Origin: CAVYBY01 sp963766935
GTDB lineage: Bacteria > Actinomycetota > UBA4738 > HRBIN12
DNA: 64,000 nucleotides
Direction: 5' to 3'
NCBI GenBank assembly: GCA_963766935.1
Contig: CAVYBY010000006.1
Coordinates: 310,001 to 374,000, forward strand
The notes beneath the pieces were generated by a model. It worked only from the letters and a program-made list of their open reading frames with translations. It was not told where the DNA came from and did not search any database. A program made the translations under genes and the position numbers. Numbering within the stretch: the stretch's first letter is position 1; each line of letters opens with the position of its first letter. Below are positions 37,960 through 45,771 of this stretch, piece by piece.

Positions 37960-39924
37960 TCAACCCCTCGCGCGTGCGAGGAGCGCCGGGAGAAACCCGG
38001 CGAGCGCCCCGACGACCTCGTTCACGCCCGGACCGCCGTAGTGCGTGCCGTCGGGCCGGGCGGGTGTGCCGTCGATCCTGTCGTCGCAGGGGGCAATATC
38101 GGTCCGGCAGACGACGCTCGTCACCGAGGCGAAGGCGGCCACGTCGGAGTGTTGCTGCGCGTACCGGCGCAGGATCCCGTTCCACCTCGTCGTGATGTCG
38201 TGGTATCGGTCGATCTGGAACTGCCGCCAGGCCGGGCACCACGACTCCTCGCAGCGCTCCCCCGCGGCGATGCCCGGCGGCTCGGTGGCAACAAAGAGCA
38301 CCATGGCGCCGTCCACCGACAGGCGGGAAACGGCGGCTCGAAGTGCCTTACGTCTCGCCTTCCAGAACGCGGGCGTCCCCGTCGTCACATGCGTCCCGTT
38401 GGCGGCAATGAAGCTCGAGAGCGACCAGCGGTCCCACCACACGACAATGTCGGGGTCGATCTTCTGGATCAGCGCGTCCTGCTCGGCCGGCACCCCGGGG
38501 CACTCGTGCGCCTCGTGGATCGGCTCGCCGTCCGCCGACAGCTCCTCCTCCCCCGTCACGGGGCAGGCTCCGCGCGCGGCCGAAGCAACGCGCCAGCCAC
38601 GGAGGGTCGCCATCTGCTCGAGAGCGGGCTCGAGCCGCAAGGGGACGGAATCGCCCACGATCATCAGCACCGGGACTCCGGGCGGCGGTGGCGGCACCGT
38701 CGTCGCCGCCAGCGAGACGCCGATCACCGACATCATGACCACGGGCACGAGTGCAAGGACGAGGACGGGCCGGCGGCGCAGCGGCCCGATGGCCGCGTGC
38801 CTCGCCACCTGCCGGCCCCGGCGGATCGGACGTTCGATGACGTAGAAGGAAGCCGTGGCGACGCCGATCGTGAGCGCGACGGCGAGCAGGCTTCGCGCAA
38901 GGGCGTTCCCGACCTGCGGATTGCGCACGCCGAGCCACAGGATGAACGGCCAGTGCCACAAGTACACCCCGTAGGAGATGACGCCGAGGAAGACGATCGG
39001 GGGCCACTCCAGGACGTGGTGCAGAACGCCGCCCCGGTCGAGCCAGAGCGCCGCCATCACCGCCGCGGTGCACACGGAGACCAGGACGGCGCCGCCGTAG
39101 TAATAGAAGGACGTGTCGGGCCGGATCACGACCAGCAGGCCGAGGAGCCCGGCAGCGCCGATCGTCGCCATCCACACGCCCCAGCGCTGCACGAACGCCC
39201 GCCCCTTCGGGCTTGCGATCACGACGGCCGCGATCGCCCCCAGCAAGGGTTCGACGATCCTCGCGTCCGTCCCCATGTACGCCCGGTCCGCCGCACCGGG
39301 TTCCCATAACAGGGCCAGCAGCGCGGTGGAGGCAACCGCCCCAAGCGCCGCGGGAACGAGGACCGTGAGCCTCGGCCGCCGCAAGAGCGGGAGCAGCAGG
39401 ACCAGCAGCAGCGGCCACAGCAGGTAGAACTGCTCCTCGATCCCCAGCGACCACGTGTGTTGCAGCGGGCTCTCGACACCGGTGTTCTCGAAGTAGCTGC
39501 CGGTCGAGATGAATCGCCAGTTGGCCACGTAGGTCGTGGTGGCGAGCAGGTCGCCCCGCACCGACTGTCGCTCCGAGTAGGTCGCCGTGGCTGCGGTCAC
39601 CGCGGCGATGACGAGCAGCAGGATGACGAGTGCCGGCAACAGGCGGCGAACCCGGCGCGACCAGAAGGCAGCCAGCCGGACCCGGCCGGTCGAGTCCATC
39701 TCGTTCAGCAGGAGCGAGGTGATGAGAAAGCCGGATAGGACGAAGAAAATGTCGACGCCCAGGAAGCCCGCGCCGAAACCACGAACATTCAGGTGAAAAA
39801 GGAAGACGAGGATGACGCCGACGGCACGCATGCCGTCGAGAGCGGGCACATGGCTCGTGTGGGGCCGGCCCTCCGGCGTCGAGCCCGCCCCCGACCGGCT
39901 CGGCGCGACGACCGCGTCATGCAT
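37960..39924 (-). CDS. OatA-like acyltransferase with SGNH domain
   Basis: 654 aa. An acyltransferase-3 membrane domain with about ten helices (ALDGMRAVGVILVFLFHL, GFLGVDIFFVLSGFLIT, SLGIEEQFYLLWPLL, VISYGVYLWHWPFIL) is followed from about residue 415 by an extracytoplasmic SGNH hydrolase-like domain (LMIVGDSVPLRLEPAL at the start and a DGTHYGGPG block near the end). Such proteins acetylate peptidoglycan, wall polymers or exopolysaccharide. Target unknown here. TAGGCT 7 nt upstream of the ATG is a likely -10. Confidence 0.92.
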   Translation of the reverse strand: MHDAVVAPSRSGAGSTPEGRPHTSHVPALDGMRAVGVILVFLFHLNVRGFGAGFLGVDIFFVLSGFLITSLLLNEMDSTGRVRLAAFWSRRVRRLLPALVILLLVIAAVTAATATYSERQSVRGDLLATTTYVANWRFISTGSYFENTGVESPLQHTWSLGIEEQFYLLWPLLLVLLLPLLRRPRLTVLVPAALGAVASTALLALLWEPGAADRAYMGTDARIVEPLLGAIAAVVIASPKGRAFVQRWGVWMATIGAAGLLGLLVVIRPDTSFYYYGGAVLVSVCTAAVMAALWLDRGGVLHHVLEWPPIVFLGVISYGVYLWHWPFILWLGVRNPQVGNALARSLLAVALTIGVATASFYVIERPIRRGRQVARHAAIGPLRRRPVLVLALVPVVMMSVIGVSLAATTVPPPPPGVPVLMIVGDSVPLRLEPALEQMATLRGWRVASAARGACPVTGEEELSADGEPIHEAHECPGVPAEQDALIQKIDPDIVVWWDRWSLSSFIAANGTHVTTGTPAFWKARRKALRAAVSRLSVDGAMVLFVATEPPGIAAGERCEESWCPAWRQFQIDRYHDITTRWNGILRRYAQQHSDVAAFASVTSVVCRTDIAPCDDRIDGTPARPDGTHYGGPGVNEVVGALAGFLPALLARARG

Positions 39925-39931
39925 CCACTGG

Positions 39932-39937
39932 AGCCTA
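39932..39937 (-). promoter_or_regulatory. putative -10 element of the acyltransferase gene
   Basis: TAGGCT lies 7 nt upstream of the ATG at 39924. Positional inference. Confidence 0.4.
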
Positions 39938-39999
39938 CTCCGCCCCTCCGGCTACGCCCGCCTGGACCTCGCCGCGGCACCGGGGCCGGACCTGGGGAC

Positions 40000-40740
40000 T
40001 CAGGCCTTTTCGAACAGCAGGTGCAGCTCGACCTGGCCGTGGTCGGCGAGCGACAGGACGAGGAATCCGACGGGCGGCGTGATGTCGTAGTCGGCCAGGG
40101 CCACCGTGAAGCTTGCGACCGCCTCGATCCGGCTGCCGGTCCACTGCGCCTTGATCGGCACGGTGACCTCCTTCGTCACGCCGTGCAACGTGAGGTTGCC
40201 CGTCGCGTCGAGGTTCAGCTCCTTGCCCTCCCCCGGGACGCTGCCGACGTCGATCGGCTGGGTCAGCTCGAAGGTGGCGGTCGGGAACCGGTCGGTCTCG
40301 AGCCCGCGCTCGTGGATGGACATGTCGCGGCGGTGGTCGTCGCTCGAAAGCGTCGTCATATCGACGGTCACCTGCATCGCGGTGATCGACGTGCCGTCGA
40401 CGGTCAGCGAGCCATCCACGTTCGGCGTGCGCCCGACCGCCGTGTTGGCGCCGATCCCTCCGAGCTCCTCCTTCATGCGATAGCCGGCAAAGGTGGAGGT
40501 GAAGTCGCTGAACGAGCCGGACTGCGTGTCGATCGTCCAGTCGCCGTCGAAGCTGCCGTCGGAGGTCCCCGAGCCACTCGCACCGCCGAGGCCCGGTGAC
40601 GACGTGCCGGAGGTATCGCTGCTGAGCGCGACCGCGGCCGGCTCCGGACCGCCGAACAGCGCGTTCCACGCGAACGCGCCGGCTCCAATCAGCACGACCA
40701 CGGCGGCGGCGGCGACGATCTTCAGCGTTCGAGCGTTCAC
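40000..40740 (-). CDS. membrane-anchored YceI-family protein
   Basis: 246 aa from a GTG with a strong Shine-Dalgarno (AGGGGGAG) 3-5 nt upstream. An N-terminal membrane anchor (about residues 7-26) and a Ser/Gly linker precede a YceI lipocalin-like barrel (DGDWTIDTQSGSFSDFT, GYRMKEELGGIG, NLTLHGVTKEVTVPIKAQW). YceI proteins bind polyisoprenoids or other amphiphiles in the envelope. Probably an extracytoplasmic lipid-binding protein; ligand unknown. Confidence 0.9.
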   Translation of the reverse strand: MNARTLKIVAAAAVVVLIGAGAFAWNALFGGPEPAAVALSSDTSGTSSPGLGGASGSGTSDGSFDGDWTIDTQSGSFSDFTSTFAGYRMKEELGGIGANTAVGRTPNVDGSLTVDGTSITAMQVTVDMTTLSSDDHRRDMSIHERGLETDRFPTATFELTQPIDVGSVPGEGKELNLDATGNLTLHGVTKEVTVPIKAQWTGSRIEAVASFTVALADYDITPPVGFLVLSLADHGQVELHLLFEKA

Positions 40741-41002
40741 AGCTCCCCCTCGATGTTGGATGGCATCGGGGGGATTCAACCGTACGGGGTTGAGCGAACC
40801 CTGCGATCTTTCTTGGAGGTTTCTGGGAGCCGTGCGTCGCGCCGGAACCCCTGCAAGTACTCCGCGGTTGCGCTGGCCACGGTGGTCCTCGCTACCGGTG
40901 CCAGATGGAAGCCCCACTTCCGGATGTAGGACCACCGGAAGCAACGATCGAAGCAACCGGTCGAAGGCAAAGAGTCGAAGATTGAACGGAAGGAGAGGCT
41001 CA

Positions 41003-41080
41003 ATGCGCAAGACGATCTACGCACTCGCTTCCCTGGCTGCCCTGGCGATGGCCATCGGCGCCGGCTGGAAGCCTCGCTGA
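41003..41080 (+). CDS. 25-residue hydrophobic peptide with a strong ribosome-binding site
   Basis: Encodes MRKTIYALASLAALAMAIG followed by AGWKPR. The ATG is preceded by AAGGAGAGG with ideal spacing, unlike most starts in this window. A basic N-terminus, a hydrophobic core and a short polar end give it the look of a tiny membrane or exported peptide, or the leader of a decayed secreted gene. A GC-rich hairpin lies 33 nt downstream. Not recognised; coding is inferred from the ribosome-binding site and the signal-like composition. Confidence 0.5.
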   Translation: MRKTIYALASLAALAMAIGAGWKPR

Positions 41081-41112
41081 TTCCAACCGACCCACCAACT
41101 CATCGCAATCTC

Positions 41113-41148
41113 GCCCCCGGTCGTCTCCTCCGCAGACGCACCGGGGGC
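41113..41148 (+). terminator. GC-rich hairpin after the small peptide gene
   Basis: GCCCCCGGT (41113-41121) pairs with ACCGGGGGC (41140-41148), a 9-bp perfect stem; the loop contains an inner GTCT/AGAC pair. There is no T-run after it, so function as a terminator is uncertain; an RNA structure ahead of the downstream O-demethylase gene is the alternative. Confidence 0.4.
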
Positions 41149-41289
41149 AACTGCGTCCGGGCTCGAGTGCGCGGCCCAGGTGCGACAAGCCTCATCGGTC
41201 TCGCGTGAAACGACTCGGAGTCAGCCGAGTACCATCGATCGCGAACACGAAATGGACCTCGCAGGATCCCGGAAGGAGGCTTGTTGCAG

Positions 41290-42684
41290 ATGAGCGGACG
41301 AAGCCTTGAGGACACACTGCAGGCGTCCGGAGACATCGTGGGACTCCTTCGGAACTCGCAGATCGGGCCGTACGTGTATCCGAGCGTGCCCGGCGAGTTC
41401 ACGAACTGGATCGACGAGCAACGCTCATGGCAGGAAACGTGCGCCCTATTCGACCAGTCGTATCACATGACAGATGTCTACTTCGAGGGCCCGGACGTCA
41501 TCCGGCTGCTGTCGGATCTCGGTGTGAACACCTTCGACAACTTCCGCGAGAACACCGCGAAACAGTTCGTCGCGTGCAACCCCGACGGGTACGTGATCGG
41601 CGATGCGATCCTCTTCTACCTGGCGGAGAACAGCGTCAGCCTCGTCGGACGCCCATCGGCCCACAACTGGGTCCAGTACCACGCCGAGACCGCCGGGTAC
41701 GACGTGGCGGTCGAGCGGGACGAGCGGGCCGCCGTCAACCCGAGCGGACGGCGCAAGCTGTATCGGTATCAGGTGCAGGGCCCGACCGCGCTCGATGTCT
41801 TGGAGCGACTGACCGGCGGCCCACTGCCCGACATCAAGTTCTTCCACATGGGCGAGCTGACGATCGCGGGCCGGAGCGTCCGCGCACTGCACCACGGCAT
41901 GTCGGGCGTTCCCGGCATGGAGCTGTTCGGCCCTTGGGTGGAAGGGGACGAGGTCAAGTCCGCCATCGTCGAGGCCGGCCGGGACTTCGGGCTCCGGCAG
42001 GTCGGCTCGAGGGTGTACGCGACCAATACGCTCGAATCGGGGTGGATCCCCTGTCCGTTGCCGGCCATTTTCACCGGGGACGACATGCGGGCCTATCGGC
42101 AATGGTTGCCGGCCGAGGGCTACGAGGGCACGGGCTCGCTCGGAGGCAGCTTTGACTCCGATGACATCGCCGACTACTACCAAACCCCGCACGGCCTCGG
42201 CTATGGGCCGCTGGTGAAGTTCGACCACGACTTCGTCGGCAGGGACGCGCTGGAGAAGCTTGGGGACCGGCCGCAAAGAAGGAAGGTCACGCTGGCCTGG
42301 AACGCAGAGGATGTCGCGCGCGCGATGGGCACCATGTTCGAACCGGGAGACCCGGTCAAGTACATCAACCTGCCGCTTTCGAACTACGCGACGTGGCCGC
42401 ATGACAAGGTGCTCGAGGGCGGGAAGACGGTCGGCGTCTCGACGTTCTCCGGATACAGCTACAACGAGCGGAGCATGCTCTCGCTTGCGGTCCTGGACGC
42501 CGAGGTGAAACTGGGCACCGAGGTCATGCTGGTATGGGGCGAATCCGGCGGCGGATCCTCCAAGCCGGTCGTCGAGCGGCACCGGCAGATGGAGATCCGG
42601 GCGACCGTCGGTCCGTGCCCGTACTCCGAGACGGCCCGCACCTCATACGCCGAGGGATGGCGTACCAAGGCCGCGATCGGCTGA
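41290..42684 (+). CDS. LigM/DesA-like tetrahydrofolate-dependent O-demethylase
   Basis: 464 aa from the ATG at 41290, with GGAAGGAGG 10 nt upstream (a TTG at 41284 is an alternative). The T-protein (GcvT) fold is recognisable and the sequence closely follows what I recall of Sphingomonad LigM: LRNSQIGPYVYPSVPGEF at the N-terminus, VIGDAILFYLAENS, RPSAHNWVQYHAETAGYDV, NTLESGWIPCPLPAI, KFDHDFVGRDALE and FSGYSYNERSMLSLA. LigM and DesA move the methyl group of vanillate, syringate or 3-O-methylgallate to tetrahydrofolate. Methoxy-aromatic demethylation is therefore likely, exact substrate unknown. No ring-cleavage or metF gene is adjacent. Confidence 0.85.
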   Translation: MSGRSLEDTLQASGDIVGLLRNSQIGPYVYPSVPGEFTNWIDEQRSWQETCALFDQSYHMTDVYFEGPDVIRLLSDLGVNTFDNFRENTAKQFVACNPDGYVIGDAILFYLAENSVSLVGRPSAHNWVQYHAETAGYDVAVERDERAAVNPSGRRKLYRYQVQGPTALDVLERLTGGPLPDIKFFHMGELTIAGRSVRALHHGMSGVPGMELFGPWVEGDEVKSAIVEAGRDFGLRQVGSRVYATNTLESGWIPCPLPAIFTGDDMRAYRQWLPAEGYEGTGSLGGSFDSDDIADYYQTPHGLGYGPLVKFDHDFVGRDALEKLGDRPQRRKVTLAWNAEDVARAMGTMFEPGDPVKYINLPLSNYATWPHDKVLEGGKTVGVSTFSGYSYNERSMLSLAVLDAEVKLGTEVMLVWGESGGGSSKPVVERHRQMEIRATVGPCPYSETARTSYAEGWRTKAAIG

Positions 42685-42847
42685 GGGACGTCGCCGCCCG
42701 GTCGCCCAGATCGACGGTCGGCGAGGCGAGGTGTTTCTCCCACATGGATACAGGTTCGGGCGTAAGACCTATTTCCTCCGGCCGATTGGCGTGTACCATC
42801 GGCAGAACACCGAGCCAGCACATAGCCGAGATGGGAGGGATCGCGAG

Positions 42848-43588
42848 ATGCGAAGGGGTGCAAGGGCGATCGGGGCTGTGGTCCTCGCGACCGCCGCCGA
42901 ACTGCTCGCCGTCGGCGTGGTCTTGCCGGCGCCGGCCGCCCACGCAGCCGCCAACAACCTCGTCGCCAACTGGGAGATGAACGAGGGGAAGGGCGCCACT
43001 GTGATGGCGGACAGCAGCGGGCACGGCCTCAACGGGACGATCGGAAGCGCCGTCCAGACCGGGTACCAGGCCAACGGAGCGACCGGCTATCACTGGGCGT
43101 TCACCAGCCCGACGAAGCCGCCGCCCAAGCCGGAACGGCTGATCATCGTCGGCAACGACGACCGGCTGAACCCCGGGACCGGCGACTACGCGGTCACGAT
43201 GCGTTTCCGGACCAAGAAGACGTTCGGCAACATCACCCAGAAGGGCCAAGCGGGCTCGACGGGCGGCTACTGGAAGTGGGAGATCCCGCACGGCAACCTC
43301 AAGTGCGTCTTCCGCGGCGTCGTGAACGGCAAGTTCAAGCGCAAGGCGCTGGACTCGCCGATGAAGCTCAACGACAACCAGTGGCACACCGTCCGCTGTG
43401 CCCGCGAGGGGAACCAGGTCAGCATGACGATCGATGGGACGACGACCATCACGAAATCCGGGAGCACCGGGAGCATCACGAACACGGTCCCGCTCACGAT
43501 CGGTGGCAAGAGCAACTGCGACCAAGGTCACGTCACCTGCGACTACTTCACCGGTGAGATCGACTGGCTGAAGATCGAGACCGGCTGA
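42848..43588 (+). CDS. secreted LamG-domain protein
   Basis: 246 aa from the ATG at 42848 with GGGAGGGA upstream. A signal peptide of about 36 residues ends near PAAHAAA. The rest is one concanavalin-like LamG domain (NLVANWEMNEGKGATVMADS start; YWKWEIPHGNLKCVF; NQWHTVRCAREGNQVSM; GEIDWLKIETG end). Such domains bind carbohydrate or protein outside the cell. The gene has a hairpin terminator just after it and lies 163 nt from the O-demethylase gene, with no clear functional link. Confidence 0.87.
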   Translation: MRRGARAIGAVVLATAAELLAVGVVLPAPAAHAAANNLVANWEMNEGKGATVMADSSGHGLNGTIGSAVQTGYQANGATGYHWAFTSPTKPPPKPERLIIVGNDDRLNPGTGDYAVTMRFRTKKTFGNITQKGQAGSTGGYWKWEIPHGNLKCVFRGVVNGKFKRKALDSPMKLNDNQWHTVRCAREGNQVSMTIDGTTTITKSGSTGSITNTVPLTIGGKSNCDQGHVTCDYFTGEIDWLKIETG

Positions 43589-43608
43589 GCGTCTCGACAC
43601 CGCGATTC

Positions 43609-43640
43609 GAGCCCGCCGGACCCACGGGTCCGGCGGGCTC
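43609..43640 (+). terminator. strong intrinsic-type hairpin after the LamG gene
   Basis: GAGCCCGCCGGACC (43609-43622) pairs perfectly with GGTCCGGCGGGCTC (43627-43640) around a 4-nt loop: a 14-bp stem 20 nt after the stop codon, followed by TTCG rather than a long T-run. Confidence 0.8.
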
Positions 43641-43762
43641 TTCGCTGAACGCCCTGGGCGTGGGGTGCTGGCATCACCGGGAGATCGTGGTGACCACCCG
43701 CTCGCGGAGTGCGCGGAGCCGAGCGTAGGCTCCGCTCGAACTCGCGACGGCGGAGCGGCGGC

Positions 43763-45763
43763 ATGAATCGGACAAGCGAACGGCGATGGCGGCCAGTCCT
43801 GGCCTGGGCATTGTTCCTGGGAACGATCGGGGTGCTCACTGCCTCGTTCGTCGTCTACGGGCTCCGCCTGGCTCGCGGCTCCACGTCCGCCGCCGACGTG
43901 CTCACCAGCCTCTTCGGCCTGGGCCTCGTGGCGTTCGCCTTCGCGGTGGTCGGCGTCCTCGTCGCCCTCCGCCGTCCGGAAAACCCGGCTGGCTGGCAAA
44001 TGCTCGTGATCGGCTTGTTCTGGAGCGTCGCCGCGAGTCCGCCGAGCGCAGCCACCAACGGGAACTTCCTGGATGCGATCGGAAGCGTGGTCTGGGTGTT
44101 GCCGTTCGGTCTGATGTCGACGCACCTGCTGCTTCGCCTCCCAAACGGCGCGCTCCTGTCTCCACGCTGGCGCTGGGTCTCCCGCGCCGCCACGCTCGCG
44201 ATCGTCCTCGCGTCCTTCATCCCCGACGAGGACGGCGGAACGTTCTCGCCGATCGTCGTGGCGGCGCTCGTGGGACTCCTGCTGCTGGTCGGATGCTCGC
44301 TGGCATCGATCCTCTCCCTCGTGCTTCGGGCCCGGCGCGCCGGAGCCGACGAGCGGCGGCAGATCCGATGGGTCGCCGCCGGCGCCGGGAGCTTCCTGAC
44401 GATGTACGTCGTCTCGTTCATTCCCTCGTGGCTCGGCGCGGCCGACAACAGCGTCGTCGTCCTTGCGGCCCAGTACCTGACGGGGCTCGGCTACGCCGCC
44501 ATCCCCGTCTCGATCGGCATCTCCATCCTCCGATTCCGCCTGTACGCGATCGACGTGGTCATCCGCAAGGCGGTGGTGGTGGCCGCGATCGCCGTGTTCT
44601 TCGGCGCGGTCTACGCCCTGGTGGTGGGTGGGATCGGCGCCCTCGTGGCGTCCTCCAGCAGCACCGCCCTCTCGTTCGCGGCAGCAGCGATCGTGGCGAT
44701 CCTGTTCCAGCCGGTGCTCGCCCGGGCGCGGCGGTTCGCCGACCGCGTCGTCTACGGCAGGCGGGCCACGCCGTACGAGGTGCTCGCGGAGTTCGGCGAC
44801 CGGCTCGCCGAGACCTACGCGGCCGACGACGTGCTCCCGAGGACGGCTCGGCTGCTCGCCGAGGGTGTCGGCGCCGATCGCGCGCGCGTCTGGCTGTGGG
44901 CCGACGGCGCGCTCCGGCCGGTGGCCACATGGTCTCGTGACGACATCGACCCCTCGCGCGACGACGACCACCGCACGGAGGTGCGCCATCAGGGCGAACT
45001 GCTGGGGGCGCTGTCGGTCGCGATGCCACTCAACGACCCGATGGACCCCTCGAAGGAGAAGCTGGTATCGGACCTCGCGTCGCAGGCCGGACTTCTGCTT
45101 CGGAACGTGCGACTCCTCGAAGACCTCCGCGCCTCGCGCCGCAGGCTCGTCTCGGCGCAGGACGAGGAGCGCCGAAAGCTCGAGCGCAATATCCACGACG
45201 GCGCGCAACAGCAGTTGGTCGCCCTGACGGTGAAGGCACGTCTCGCACGGCAGTTCACCGAGCGCGACCCGGACCGGGCGGCCGAGATGCTCGCGCAGAT
45301 CGAGACCGAGACGCAGCAGGCGCTGGAGGACCTCCGCGACCTGGCGCGCGGCATCTACCCGCCGCTCCTCGCCGACAAGGGACTCCCCGACGCCCTCGCA
45401 TCGCAGGCGCGGAAGTCCCCGATTCCCGTCGAGGTCGACGCCTCCGGGATCGGCCGCTACTCCCAGGACGTCGAGGCGGCCGTGTACTTCTCAGTGCTCG
45501 AGGCGTTGCAGAACGTCGCGAAGTACGCCCAGGCCACACGCGCGACGATCGGACTCGCGCAGACCGACGGCCACCTGCGCTTCGAGGTCCGCGACGACGG
45601 GAAGGGGTTCGACCCGGCCGCGACCGGCTACGGAACGGGCATGCAGGGGATGGCCGACCGCCTGGCCGCCCTCGACGGCGCCATCGAGGTCACCTCGGTG
45701 ATCGGAACCGGCACGAGCGTCACCGGACGCATCCCGGCCGAGCGACGATCGGGGGAAGGCTAG
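43763..45763 (+). CDS. NarL/LiaS-type sensor histidine kinase
   Basis: 666 aa. About eight N-terminal membrane segments (residues 12-320) are followed by a GAF-like domain (about 340-455), a HisKA_3 dimerisation domain with the phospho-accepting His in RRKLERNIHDGAQQQL, and a HATPase_c domain (EALQNVAKYAQATRA, RDDGKGFDP, GMQGMADRLAALDG). Two-component kinases of this class phosphorylate LuxR-type regulators. No response regulator gene lies next to it, so it is an orphan here. The multi-spanning membrane part suggests sensing of membrane or envelope state. TAGGCT at 43726-43731 may be its -10. Confidence 0.9.
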   Translation: MNRTSERRWRPVLAWALFLGTIGVLTASFVVYGLRLARGSTSAADVLTSLFGLGLVAFAFAVVGVLVALRRPENPAGWQMLVIGLFWSVAASPPSAATNGNFLDAIGSVVWVLPFGLMSTHLLLRLPNGALLSPRWRWVSRAATLAIVLASFIPDEDGGTFSPIVVAALVGLLLLVGCSLASILSLVLRARRAGADERRQIRWVAAGAGSFLTMYVVSFIPSWLGAADNSVVVLAAQYLTGLGYAAIPVSIGISILRFRLYAIDVVIRKAVVVAAIAVFFGAVYALVVGGIGALVASSSSTALSFAAAAIVAILFQPVLARARRFADRVVYGRRATPYEVLAEFGDRLAETYAADDVLPRTARLLAEGVGADRARVWLWADGALRPVATWSRDDIDPSRDDDHRTEVRHQGELLGALSVAMPLNDPMDPSKEKLVSDLASQAGLLLRNVRLLEDLRASRRRLVSAQDEERRKLERNIHDGAQQQLVALTVKARLARQFTERDPDRAAEMLAQIETETQQALEDLRDLARGIYPPLLADKGLPDALASQARKSPIPVEVDASGIGRYSQDVEAAVYFSVLEALQNVAKYAQATRATIGLAQTDGHLRFEVRDDGKGFDPAATGYGTGMQGMADRLAALDGAIEVTSVIGTGTSVTGRIPAERRSGEG

Positions 45764-45771
45764 GCCGCGGC

